A DNA stretch of 64,000 bases from Girardinichthys multiradiatus. Lineage: Eukaryota > Chordata > Actinopteri > Cyprinodontiformes > Goodeidae. Within the stretch, counting starts at the first letter, position 1, and the number at the start of each line of letters is the position of its first letter. Location: contig NC_061813.1 of NCBI RefSeq assembly GCF_021462225.1, positions 18,624,442 through 18,688,441 of the forward strand, read 5' to 3'. Below, piece by piece: positions 24,989 to 35,250 of this stretch. The notes below the pieces were generated by a model. That model had not been told where the DNA came from. It searched no databases and was given only the letters and a program-made list of their open reading frames with translations. Position numbers and translations under genes: made by a program.

Positions 24989-26309
24989 GTACTTGGTACT
25001 AAGCCGTATGTAGACACAAATGCTTGAGTCCATTTTTATTTGTTTTAAACAAAAGATGTATACTTTATTTTCCAGTTAATGTAGATTAACAAAGCAGATT
25101 TTTCTTTTCTCAGTTGTATTACCAACTCCAACAGTACAATAAGAGCACCTGCATGCTTCTTTGTCTGCGTGCATACGCACATTTTCAAGTGTGCATGTGG
25201 GCACCAGGGTGTGTCACTTAATATTTTCATCTCTTTTTTTCTGTTTTATATTTACTATGTCAGGCAACAAATGAATCATCTTTATTACGGAGAAATTTAA
25301 TTTGGATGAACTTAACTGCCGCCGCCAAGGTCAGACGGGCAGAATGTCATTTTAATCCAATCAACTTTAATCTGTTGGTTATAAAAGAGTTAGGCTGTTG
25401 AAGAATGGCTGTATCTCAGGCCCTTTATTACACTGGCTAATGACTTTGATTGTGAGGCGCCTATCAAGAGGTTAGGAGTTCTTATGGATCTTCATGTCCT
25501 GCTAATATGCTACCTCATGCTGGGATCAGCTAACCCTAAAATGACATGTGCCCTTATTCAGTCTGTAGAAGAATATGGTTTATATTTAAAGAAATTATTT
25601 TCTACGTCACACAATTTGCCTTTTTAAAAGGAGTAGTTAATAAACTGAGATTGTGAACAGTGATATAGTATGCATTTTCTTTTAAATAATGAATGTAGAA
25701 AAAGTCTGTCAGTGGTAAAAATAACTGACTTCTTTTTCCTCAGATGACAACCCTTGCATATTTATGACATTCCTAAGTTCATTGTTTATACTTGTTAAGG
25801 AAGATTTCCAGCTCTTACTGTGATGGTGTTTGTCAGCAATGTCTGTTGCACCAAGGCCAAGTGTCCATGTTAAGATGAATGAATAACTGGGCTACAATAA
25901 TGATGTATTTCCTTATTCGGAGCATCAGGGTCATTGCCATATCTTCTTAAATTAAAATGCCAATGATCAGATTAAATCCAGTTTTTTTATTACAAATGTA
26001 CACTAAGACTTTCTGATTGGTTTCTGTTTTTGGCCATTTGAGGTGTAATATATGACATTTTCTTTCTTGCTACACATTATTTATTTTCTGCTTTAACCCT
26101 CAGAAACTGTAGGTGTGTCAAGTCCCCTGTATTTGCCGAGATGCCCATGCTGCATAGTGTCATTGCTGTAAAACATTAAGATATTAACTGCTACAGTTCC
26201 CTTAACGAGTTTTATCAGCTTTCCACCAGGGTGATATCATTTGATTGCTTTCTAATTATATAACTCCTCCATATTTAGTACAGCTGAAAAATATTTATGT
26301 GTGTTTCAG
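24989..26309. other. Intronic stretch with a repeat-poor patch
   Basis: About 25255-25520 is repeat-poor, with GCCGCCGCCAAGG and several ATTA/TAAT motifs. It could be a conserved non-coding element. The remainder is AT-rich and featureless. Confidence 0.35.
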
Positions 26310-26387
26310 TGCAGCATGGAGAAAGCTGAATACCTTTCAGACTGTCAAAAGACTGTTCCTGAAATGAAGTCAGAGCTGGCACAACAG
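26310..26387 (+). pseudogene. Coiled-coil exon with doubtful donor
   Basis: GTGTTTCAG acceptor. 26 codons read without a stop: CSMEKAEYLSDCQKTV, then PEMKSELAQQ. The phase-0 exon end would fall at CAG 26387, but the next bases are TAATAA, not GT. A GT shifted by one base (GTAATA, 26387-26388) is present instead, as if one G of CAGGTAATA had been lost. Using it would break the phase. The exon body is intact, but its splicing is probably impaired. Confidence 0.5.
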
Positions 26388-26596
26388 TAATAACAGAATC
26401 TATAAAATTCTCCTTTCCTGGGCTGATCCTGGAGTCTGTCCTTGTCTCTTTTCTATTGCCCTTTCCATTTACTTTCTCCTACAACTCTGTCTCATTCTCC
26501 TAACAGTCTACATGCCTCATGCTAAACAGCATAGTCATGTTGGACTGTAACTTAGTGTAACATGTTTTCTTGCATATAATAGTTTTTTTATGTCTA

Positions 26597-26796
26597 CAGG
26601 TCCTTCTCAAAATATTAGCATATTGTGATAAAGTTAATTATTTTCCATAATGTCATGATGAAAATTTAACATTCATATATTTTAGATTCATTGCACACTA
26701 ACTGAAATATTTCAGGACTTTTATTGTCTTAATACGGATGATTGTGGCATACAGCTCATGAAAACTCAAAATTCCTATCTCACAAAATTAGCATAT
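26597..26796. repeat. Terminal inverted repeat, left, of the 26597-27941 element
   Basis: About 200 bases matching the reverse complement of 27743-27941, with few differences. It includes the TTAGCATATTGTGATAAAG motif near both the outer and (as TTAGCATAT) inner edges, resembling the two direct repeats used by long-TIR Tc1-like transposases. Confidence 0.9.
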
Positions 26797-26873
26797 TTCA
26801 TCCGACCCATAAAAGAAAAGTGTTTTTAATACAAAAAACGTCAACCTTCAAATAATCATGTACAGTTATGCAC

Positions 26874-27614
26874 TCAATACTTGGTCGGAAATCCTTTTGC
26901 AGAAAAGACTGCTTCAATGCGGCGTGGCATGGAGGCAATCAGCCTGTGGCACTGCTGAGGTCTTATGGAGGCCCAGGATGCTTCGATAGCGGCCTTTAGC
27001 TCATCCAGAGTGTTGGGTCTTGAGTCTCTCAACGTTCTCTTCACAATATCCCACAGATTCTCTATGGGTTTCAGGTCAGGAGAGTTGGCAGGCCAATTGA
27101 GCACAGTGATACCATAGTCAGTAAACCATTTACCAGTGGTTTTGGCACTGTGAGCAGGTGCCAGGTCGTGCTGAAAAATGAAATCTTCATCTCCATAAAG
27201 CTTTTCAGCAGATGGAAGCATGAAGTGCTCCACAATCTCCTGATAGCTAGCTGCATTGACCCTGCCCTTGATAAAACACAGTGGACCAACACCAGCAGCT
27301 GACATGGCACCCCAGACCATCACTGACTGTGGGTACTTGACTCCAGACTCAGTCCACTGCTTCCGCAGGTCCCCCAAGGTCTGGAATCGGCCCTTCTCCA
27401 CAATCTTCCTCAGGGTCCGGTCACCTCTTCTCGTTGTGCACCGTTTTTTTCTGCCACACTTTTTCCTTCCCACAGACTTCCCACTGAGGTGCCTTAATAC
27501 AGCACTCTGGGAACAGCCTATTTGTTCAGAAATTTCTTTCTGTGTCTTACCCTCTTGCTTGAGGGTGTCAATAGTGGCCTTCTGGACAGCAGTCAGGTCG
27601 GCAGTCTTACCCAT
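26874..27614 (-). pseudogene. Tc1-like transposase with internal in-frame deletion (246 aa)
   Basis: The open frame keeps the N-terminal helix-turn-helix region (KEISEQIGCSQSAVLRHL) and a basic GRKKCGRKKR segment, then jumps from TESGV to KYPQSVMVWGAM. Compared with the copy at 49514-50476 it lacks about 75 residues, including the SDESKF motif with the first catalytic Asp. The second Asp (FQHD) and the Glu (PIENLW) remain. Tc1 transposases cut and paste DNA with a DDE triad, so this protein should be catalytically dead but might still bind TIRs. Whether it is expressed is unknown. The deletion keeps the frame. A two-base GT is shared at both breakpoints. Confidence 0.9.
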
Positions 27615-27742
27615 GATTGGGGTTTTGAGTGATGAACCAGGCTGGGAGTTTTAAAGGCCTCAGGAATCTTTTGCAGGTGTTTAGAGTTAACTCGTTGATT
27701 CAGATGATTAGGTTCATAGCTCGTTTAGAGACCCTTTTAATG

Positions 27743-27941
27743 ATATGCTAATTTTGTGAGATAGGAATTTTGGGTTTTCATGAGCTGTATGCCAAAATCA
27801 TCCGTATTAAGACAATAAAAGACCTGAAATATTTCAGTTAGTGTGCAATGAATCTAAAATATATGAATGTTAAATTTTCATCATGACATTATGGAAAATA
27901 AAAACTTTATCACAATATGCTAATATTTTGAGAAGGACCTG
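27743..27941. repeat. Terminal inverted repeat, right, of the 26597-27941 element
   Basis: Inverted partner of 26597-26796, ending GAGAAGGACCTG before the TA target duplication. Confidence 0.9.
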
Positions 27942-28009
27942 TACAATCTACAATTTATTAAAATGCAGAATGGATTTGTACTGCATTCTGTCTCTTATTT
28001 TTGAGGCAG

Positions 28010-28294
28010 ATGAAGAACGATCTGAAGCAAAGTTTTGGTGTGTTTCACTCACTTAAAACTGTGCACATATATTTATATTATATTGTAGATATGTTTATAC
28101 TGTTTAATTTGTACTGTATTGCACCGACTACGCCAAAACAAATTCCTTGTATGTCCAAAAACGTACTTGGCAATAAAGCTTTTCTGATTCTGATTCTGAT
28201 TCTGATGGCTCTATGAGGTCAGCTGAAACTGGAAATCAGGAGTCTGAAACAGAAAGTAACATCCTTAAAGCAAGAGCTTCATGACACCCAAAAG
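28010..28294 (+). pseudogene. Coiled-coil exon split by a LINE fragment
   Basis: The acceptor GAGGCAG ends at 28009. The exon starts MKNDLKQS (28010-28033) and is then interrupted by a LINE 3' fragment (about 28033-28206). It resumes as GCT CTA TGA GGT CAG, then QLKLEIRSLKQKVTSLKQ and ELHDTQK to 28294, with GTATTA as donor in phase 0. The resumed part has one in-frame TGA at 28214-28216. Both sides are coiled-coil in character. Alternatively the right half is an exon with its own acceptor (AG at 28216-28217 or 28221-28222), in which case the left half would be chance. Confidence 0.55.
28033..28206 (+). mobile_element. LINE family C 3' end fragment
   Basis: Ends in an ATTCCTTGTATGTCC...GGCAATAAAGC motif followed by GATTCT repeats (28185-28206), the 3' tail of the same LINE family seen reversed at 48956-49030. 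About 170 bases, severely 5'-truncated, no coding part. Confidence 0.75.
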
Positions 28295-28308
28295 GTATTA
28301 AAGCAAAG

Positions 28309-28814
28309 TGTTATGATTTGTGGGTGTTTTGAATCATGTTTCTGTTTATTTTTCTGGTCATATTTTTGTTCATGTTTTGTCAAGTTTGGTTTTTTGGATC
28401 TGGTTATGCTTTTGTTTCATGTTTTTCTAGTTATGTTTCTATTAGTTTGTATTCTTGAATTCCTGTTTTGCTCAGTCACGTTTGTTCTCTCCTGTCAATT
28501 AAGTTTATTCGGTTCACCTGCACCTAGTTAATTTGTCTCCTTGCTTCACCTGGTTCACACTCCATATATACACCTCCGTTCTGTTTGTTCCTGGCGGAAA
28601 CATTTTTCAGATCATGCTCTTGTCCTGTTATTCATGCCAAGCCTGTCTTGCCAGCCTGCCCATGTCTGTTTTTGCCTGTCTTGCCTTTCTGATTATTGTT
28701 TTGGTTCCTGCCTCCTCCTTTGAGTGAGTTTTTTGATATTAAATCTTTTTTCACCTACCGTCATGCTGCCTGCTAGTCTGCATTCTGGGTTCGTCTATTG
28801 CTCAAGTCCTGACA
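28309..28814 (+). mobile_element. Solo LTR of a gypsy-type retrotransposon
   Basis: Starts TGTTATG and ends CCTGACA (TG...CA), flanked by a perfect 5-bp duplication CAAAG at 28304-28308 and 28815-28819. Inside are a TATATA-like stretch near 28564 and an ATTAAA poly(A)-type signal near 28738, giving + orientation. There is no internal coding region, so LTR-LTR recombination probably removed it. It starts 14 bases after the 3' border of the exon ending at 28294. Superfamily is inferred from size and the 5-bp duplication. Confidence 0.85.
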
Positions 28815-28819
28815 CAAAG

Positions 28820-29398
28820 TGTATCTACTGACCTGTTAAATAATTTACAGAAAAGCGTCTTGAATTTAAGCATCTCCTTCAAGTTTTATTTCAGAAGTCT
28901 TATTCATAGCCCCAATCTGTTAGAGAAGGGTCTGTTTGTGGCCTTTAATAGCAATTTGACCCAAAGTGTCAAGACAAGTAGCTTGACACTATGTATGTAT
29001 TTTTTAATAAGCAATAACATAATATGCCAACAGGATGCCAACTTAAATTTTGTAAGACATCTTAAACTGGTCCTCTGGGCATCAGTAGTAAATACAGTTT
29101 AGTCTGCTGTAAGTATATATAGTCAACAACACCTGGGAAAGACTGTATTCACTGCTCTTGAGATATAGGAGTATAACCATGGTGAAATTTGTTGATTGGC
29201 AGAGTTAATTTCTGAGTAGCTAAATGACCTAGTCCCTTTTGGAAATAAAGAAAAGCAATGTACACGGAAAACAGAAGCAATACAAATTTATTCTTGCTAT
29301 TTAAGTTTTGACACGTACCTAAAACGTAAGTTTTTAAACAAAACAGTTATATTTGAATAAATGCAAGTTAGTAGTAGTATAGTGTTGTCTTGCTGGAA
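28820..29398. other. Non-coding intronic stretch
   Basis: AT-rich, with no feature supported. Confidence 0.4.
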
Positions 29399-29905
29399 TG
29401 TGATCCATTCCAGTTTCAAGTCTTTTACCGTTTCTATCAGTTTTTTCTTCCAGGATTGCCAGGTATTAACCTATCTGTCTTCCCACCCACTCTGACTATT
29501 TTCCATGTTCCTGCTGAAGAAAAGCATCCCCACACCAAGATGCTAGCAGCACTATGTTTTACTGTGAGCATGCTGTGTGCAGGGTGATGTCCAGCATTTT
29601 CACAAATAACAGTTTGTAAGTCTGCACTGTGGATCATTGCAGCTCTTCCAGAGTTACCATAGACCCCTTAGATGTTGTGACTCTTTTCTTTTTAGAAGAT
29701 AAACGTAACAGTCTTGTGTGTGATATTAAAAACTCTGGTTTTGTATTCTGCTTTACAATTTGTTGTACTGGGTTTTAGTTACCGGGATCAGAGTAAAAAT
29801 GGAGACCGATTACATATGCGTGGTGCATCGTATAAATTCCTCTTCACAATTATGCACTCCTTTTTGATGGTCTTTCATATAAAGCTACAACTTTACTGCT
29901 TGTTC
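29399..29905 (-). mobile_element. Degenerate antisense Tc1-like transposon (family A)
   Basis: Minus-strand reading includes MLTVKHSAASILVWGCFSSA (29530-29590), a decayed KHGGGSIMLWGCFSSAGTG motif. Further right, GGATCAGAGTAAAAATGGAG and CTTCACAATTATGCAC match the 5' untranslated and terminal regions of family A in antisense. Large parts are missing and there are stops. Confidence 0.65.
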
Positions 29906-31062
29906 TGAAAACAAATCCCTGTTTTGATGCAGTTATCTGATCCATACTAAGATGCTTGATGATTACATCATCCTCTGATTGATAGCTTATGATTTTTTTC
30001 TGTTAAATTGGATTTAATCGCAGTTTTCTTTTTTTGTTTTTTTTTTACTAATCTTAAATACCAAATGCAGGCAAAGCTCTCAGATCTATTTATATGTTAA
30101 AACTACTTATTGAGCTCAACATTTCCAGTTCTTGCTAAAAACATTGTATATTGTGTGATTGATTGGCCTTGTTGTTTTCGGTTACAACTATAAGGGGGTT
30201 AACCAAGAGGTAGGAGTCAGCTGAAATCAATGTAATGTTGGTTATGTAGCAGGTTGCAGATACATACTGTTATGCAAGTTGTCTGTGCATGCTGAGAAAA
30301 TAATTTAGAGATCTGGTGCTTTCTATTAAGACGTTTTTATAAAGAACTACTTTAACCACTACCACAGGCACTGCAAACTGCCCACTCATATGACTGTGAT
30401 GTGAATGCTTGGCAGAAACAAATTTCCTTGTCATTAATTAAAGCACCAAACAGTGGCAAAGCTATTGAAATTGACTCTAATTAAGAGCTCAATGGGACAC
30501 TAAATATTCAATTACTCAAAGTGGTGACTGTGGCCTGGCAGCGTGCCAATGTGGCTGGCAGTGTTGGACATGTTATGTCTGCTTGTGTCAAACCTTTTTC
30601 TGCATAAAGGGGTAGATATGGTAATAATCACTTATAGTTTAGCAATTTTTAAATATGTGTTGCAGGTTACTTTCAATAGGATGACTTGTTTGTACAAATA
30701 CAGTTAATTAAATATAGACAATCATAGGTTAAAATAGTAGCAACACAAATATATTTTACATGCCTGTTATTTTTCTTGTGGAATAAAACAAAGTGAGTCT
30801 GTCTCTTGTAAAAACATATACATTGATAGCAATATGTACATTCATTACATGCATTATGCATGTGCACGTTATTAATCATTATGATTATGCAAATATATAT
30901 AATTTTTAAGGGGTAATCATTTACATGAATTCTTAGACATGCATATTATGTTGAAGGAGAACTGACAGTGATTTTCTTTTTAAATAGAATGTGTAATAAA
31001 ATGATGCAATAAAATAAAAATCTATTCACAAATATAGTTCTATTACTACATTTTTAGCAGAT
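29906..31062. other. Intronic stretch with a repeat-poor patch
   Basis: About 30395-30600 is repeat-poor with ATTAATTAAAGC and CTAATTAAGAGC cores, a possible conserved non-coding element. The remaining sequence is AT-rich and featureless. Confidence 0.35.
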
Positions 31063-31797
31063 TTATAGATAGATAATAGATAGATTTATTACAGACTCAT
31101 AGTTCAGATCACAAAAAAACAAAACAATTAATGATAAAAGAAAAGAATATAAAAGGAAAATAAGAGTACATAAAAGAAAAAACAGGAGAAAAAGACTCCT
31201 AATCTTTTAGGAGGCAGTCATACCAATGTTTCCAATATACAGATGTATATCTTACTGCACTATATTTAATGTTAGTCAATAGTAAGATAATTTTATTATT
31301 GGACTCATTTAGTCGACGAATAAATTTATACATAAGATTCCTGAAAACAGCCATCAAAGAGCTGGCATTAGCAAACACAAACAGTTCACTGGCACTGCTC
31401 CATCTGGGCTTCTTTAACATAAGTCTTAATGCATCATTATAAGCCACTTTTAATCTCTGAAGGCTGGCTTTTTTATAATTGCTCCATAAGTGGGCTGTGT
31501 AGAGTGAGGCGGAGTATGATCTAAACAAGTTCAGTTTAACTTCATCAGAACAATATCCAAATTTCCGAGCAAGAACCTGAGCTTTAGGATATAACATTTG
31601 AACCTGACGGTAAATGTCCTCATCATCTGATAGACAGTCTGTCAGCACAATACATTTTACTTCATTTGAGACATTCAGTAAGATCCCAGTCAACATAAAA
31701 TTAGGGAAAACCCTACATTTATTTTCTTTAGTTCGACATTTCAGAATTACACTTTTTGATGGATTGAGTTTTACATCATGTAGTTCACCGTATACTG
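31063..31797 (-). mobile_element. LINE-A, 3' part
   Basis: The minus strand carries the C-terminal part of a non-LTR retrotransposon polyprotein (31199-31790) and an AT-rich 3' end that stops at TAGATAGATAATAGATAG (about 31065-31085), probably the element's tail. It is the downstream half of the LINE at 33771-34315, separated from it by LINE-B. The join across LINE-B restores a continuous reading (VCS to VYGELHD). Confidence 0.8.
31199..31696 (-). pseudogene. LINE-A polyprotein C-terminal fragment
   Basis: 165 codons open, with the post-RT segment typical of this fish LINE type: KFGYCSDEVKLNLFRSYSAS, LYTAHLWSNYKKASLQRLKV, then YNDALRLMLKKPRWSSASEL. This lies after the RT catalytic core and is a conserved C-terminal region of unknown role. 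It is severed from its RT by LINE-B, so non-functional. The clade (I, Jockey, Tx1 and others) was not assigned. Confidence 0.75.
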
Positions 31798-33770
31798 GTA
31801 AGGTAAGGTAAAGTAAGTTTATTTATATAGCGCTTTTCAGCAACGAGACACTCAAAGCACTGTACATACAATTACAATACAATCACAAAGCAAATAAACA
31901 CAGATACAGACATAGAAAAACAAATCAAATGATAAAATCAAACAACAGAGGTACTTTAAAAAAGTAAAATAAAAGAAAGAGTATAGAATGATGGAGAAGA
32001 AAATGAAAGGAAAATTGGACTGAAAACGCAACTAATCATGCCTAGATGGCACAGTCAAAGGCCACTCTAAACAAATAAGTTTTTAATCTTGATTTAAAGC
32101 AATTTAGGGTTTCGGCGCTTTTACAGTTTTCTGGCAGTTTATTCCAGATTAGTGGAGCATAAGAACTAACAGCTGCTTCTCCATGTTTGGTTCTAGTTTT
32201 GGGTATGCTGAGTAAATTTGAGCAAGAGGTCTGGCTGGTTGATACACTGACAACAAGTCTGTAATGTATTTTGGTACTAATCCATTCAGTGATTTATAGA
32301 CTAACAGAAGTATTTTAAACTCTATCCTATGAGCTACAGGGAGCCAATGTAGGGACTTTAGAACCGGGGTGATGTGCTCCACTTTCTTAGTTCTAGTGAG
32401 GACGCGGGCAGCAGTATTCTGGATCAACTGCAGTTGTCTGATCGACTTTTTAGGCAGGCCTGTGAAGACACCGTTGCAGTAATCAATTCTACTAAATATG
32501 AATGCATGCATTAGTTTTTCAAGGTCCTGCTGAGACATTAGTCCTTTAATCCTGGAGATGTTCTTTAGGTGATAGAAGGCCGACCTAGTTACTACCTTTA
32601 TGTGCCTCTGAAGGTTCAGGTATGTGTCCATCACTACACCCAGGTTTCGAGCCTGACTGGTGGTTTCTAGCTGTATTAACTGAAGCTGTGTGCTAACTTT
32701 TAAACGCTCTTCTTTTGGTCCAAAGATTATTACTTCAGTTTTGTTTTGATTCAGCTGAAGAAAATTTAGGCCCATCCATGCACTGATTTCTTCTAAGCAT
32801 TTACCCAGCGCTTGAATGGGTTCATAGTCACCTGGTGACATCGTAACGTATAGCTGTGTGTCATCTGCATAGTTTTGATAACTTACGTTGTTGTTTATTA
32901 AAATCTGAGTTAGGGGGAGCATGTAGATATTGAATAGGAGGGGCCCTAAGATGGACCCTTGGGGAACGCCACATGTGATATTTGTGCTCTCAGATGTAAA
33001 GTTACCTACTGACAAAAAAGTCCCTGTCCTTCAAGTAGGATTTAAACCAGTTGAGTGCTGTACCAGAAAGGCCGACCCAGTTTTCCAGGCGCTCTAATAA
33101 AATGGAGTGATCAACAGTGTTGAATGCTGCACTAAGGTCCAATAATACCAGCACTGTGGTTCTTCCACAGTCTGCATTTATACGGATGTCATTGAACACC
33201 TTGACAAGAGCAGTCTCTGTACTGTGGTGAGCACGGAAGCCTGACTAGAAGACATCGAAGCGGTTGGTCGTTGTTAGGAAGTTGTTTAACTGCTGAAACA
33301 CAGTTTTTTCAATTATTTTGCTGATGAAGGGGAGGTTTCATATAGGCCTGTAGTTCTGTAGTAGTAGCTTGTCCAAGTTGCTCTTCTTCAATAGAGGTTT
33401 GATAATTGCTGTTTTTAGGGCCTGGGGGAAAACACCTGACAAAAGGGACGTGTTTATTATTTGTGTTAAATCAGATGTTATCACAGGAAAAGCTTTCTTA
33501 AGGAAAGCTGTGGGTAAAGGATCGAGACAGCAGGAAGAAGAGCTTAGTTGCTGTACGATTTCTTGTAAGATTTTGCAGTTTATTTGGTGAAATTGGGAAA
33601 TTTTGTCAAAATCAGTTCTAGTTGGAGACAACATTGGTACTGGAGTTGATGTGGATGTGCTGACTGCCCCTCTGATCTTTTGGGTTTTTTCAGTAAAGAA
33701 TTTAGCAAATTCATTGCAGGCCCTTGTAGAGTGGAGTTCAGATGCTACAGTTACAGGAGGGTTTGTTAAC
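31798..33770 (-). mobile_element. LINE-B, L2/CR1-type, inserted in LINE-A
   Basis: About 1.97 kb on the minus strand, 5'-truncated at 33770. The 3' end at 31798-31840 has the GGTAAGGTAAAGTAAG tail and the TTTATATAGCGCTTTT motif common to fish CR1/L2-type LINEs. The RT is nearly continuous but broken by frameshifts. Removing it rejoins LINE-A at CAG with at most a 3-bp duplication, as expected for this LINE class, which often makes no clear target duplication. Confidence 0.9.
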
Positions 33771-33778
33771 CTGAACAC
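32149..33778 (-). pseudogene. LINE-B reverse transcriptase, broken into three frames
   Basis: Order on the minus strand: RT fingers (33778-33338; SSSSCCLDPLPTAFLKKAF, LKTAIIKPLLKK, NYRPI), palm (33199-33002; LVLLDLSAAFNTVDHSILLE), then the catalytic region and thumb (33015-32149; [28 protein letters not shown] at about 32871-32850, [17 protein letters not shown]). RT copies the element's RNA at the nicked target. The YADD pair is intact, but a frame change near 33010 and a stop region at 33200-33338 separate the parts. No endonuclease is present. Confidence 0.9.
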
Positions 33779-34315
33779 ACATTAAGCAGCATCTGAAGAC
33801 CAGCTGAATTAAAGTGGACTAAAACCCACTAAGTTGTCAGCATACATCAAGTGGTTTACAACTGTGTCTCCAACCATACAGCCAGTTCTTCACAGATTTA
33901 ACTGCTTAGAAGGGTCATTCATATAAAAATTTAACAATGCACTGGATAGGATGCCTCCTTGCCTGACTCCATTACTGACCCGGAAGGTTGCAGACACACA
34001 GTTGTCCCACTTGACCTGCATGGTTTGATTGGCATACCAATAAGACAGACATCTTACTATATATTTATAATTAGTTCAAAGATTTTAAACAGTGTACTTG
34101 CAAGGGCAATGGATCTATAATTATCAGAGCTTCCAACTTTTTCTGCTTTGTCTTTAATCACAGGAGATAGAAGCACCTTCATCAAGGAGTCAGGAATAAA
34201 GCCATGCACAATAAAATCATTGAAGCACAAGGCAAGACAAGGAGCTAACCTCAAACTTGCAAATGTGAGATGTTCAGCAGAAATAAGTGTCATATTGAGT
34301 TTAAAGGGTTGGACC
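33771..34315 (-). mobile_element. LINE-A, RT part (5'-truncated)
   Basis: Minus-strand reading gives RT motifs [20 protein letters not shown], then around 33960-34000 VSNGVRQGG, and a decayed YADD as YADN near 33845-33860. The 5' limit at about 34315 falls within a gypsy RT reading frame, so LINE-A was either truncated there on insertion into the gypsy element or joined by deletion. It continues at 31797 beyond LINE-B. Confidence 0.8.
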
Positions 34316-35250
34316 CATATGAAGTTTGCAAATCCAAGGAACCATTGTAGTTGCTTGCGGGAGTCCGAGACAGGCCACTCCAGAACCGCCTTGATCTTCT
34401 CCGGGTCCGAGCGAACCTGTCCACCCTCCAGGATGTATCCTAAGAATGTGACAGATTTCTTGTGAAATTCACATTTTTCAGCTTTAACAAACAGTCTGTT
34501 CTCCAAAGGTCTTTGTAGCACCAGGCGGACATGACGGGTGGGTTCTTCAATGTCCTTTGAATAAATCAAGATGTCATCAAGGTAAACAAAAACATTCAAA
34601 AAGTCCCTTAGTACGTTATTGATGAGTGACTGGAATACTGCTGGTGCGTTACTTAGTCCAAAAGGCATGACTAGGTACTTAAAGTTACCTAACGGGGTCT
34701 TGAAGGCGGTCTTCCACTCGTCTCCCTGGCGGATCCTAACTAAATGATATGCATTACGGAGATCTAGCTTGGAGAATATAGTGGAACCGTGGACTGGTTC
34801 AAAGGCTGAGGAAAGGAGTGGAAAAGGGTACTTGTTTTTAACAGTAATTTGGTTTAATCCCCTATAATCAATACAAGGGCAGAGTGAACCATCCTTCTTA
34901 CCCACAAAGAAAAACCCTGCTCCAAGTGGAGATGAAGAGGGACGAATTAGCCCGGCTACTAATGACTCATTTATGTAATCTTCCATAACCTTTCTTTCAG
35001 GTCCAGAAATGTTGTAGAGTCTACTGGTTGGCAGGGGGGCACCAGGAAGCAAATCTATGGCACAATCATAGGGCCTATGTGGGGGCAATGATTGGGCTTT
35101 AGATTTACTGAAAACCAAACTGAGATCATGGTATTCTGGAGGAACATTAGTGAGGTCAGAAATATCATCTCCAGTAGGAGCCAACTCAGAAGAAGCCAAC
35201 AATGGCTGACTGCAAACAGGAAGAAATGCAGTTGGTGGACCAAGATTCAA
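34057..35250 (-). pseudogene. Chimeric open frame: gypsy RT fused to LINE-A RT
   Basis: One 397-codon frame starts in a Ty3/gypsy protease-RT linker and RT domain (residues about 40-310: [45 protein letters not shown], and the catalytic [10 protein letters not shown] at residues 222-231). From residue about 311 it changes to non-LTR RT sequence ([37 protein letters not shown]). The junction near 34315 lies just before the gypsy thumb/RNase H. The gypsy RT core looks intact, but RNase H and integrase are missing downstream. Chance kept the frame open; I see no sign of a selected host fusion gene. Confidence 0.85.

Larger units (their letters stand above)
26597..27941 (-). mobile_element. Tc1-like transposon (family E), internally deleted young copy
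   Basis: TA target duplications at 26595-26596 and 27942-27943 flank a 1345-base element with about 200-base terminal inverted repeats beginning CAGGTCCTTCTCAAAATATT. It is very similar to the + strand copy at 49186-50753 (1568 bases), except for a loss of about 225 bases in the transposase. TIRs and reading frame are well preserved, implying recent movement, probably mobilised in trans. It lies in the intron between exon-like blocks 26310 and 28010, ending only about 66 bases before the latter's acceptor. Confidence 0.95.

Noticed and set aside
34057..35250. Domesticated RT host gene
   Set aside because: The LINE/gypsy fusion, missing RNase H and integrase and broken upstream frame point to transposon debris.
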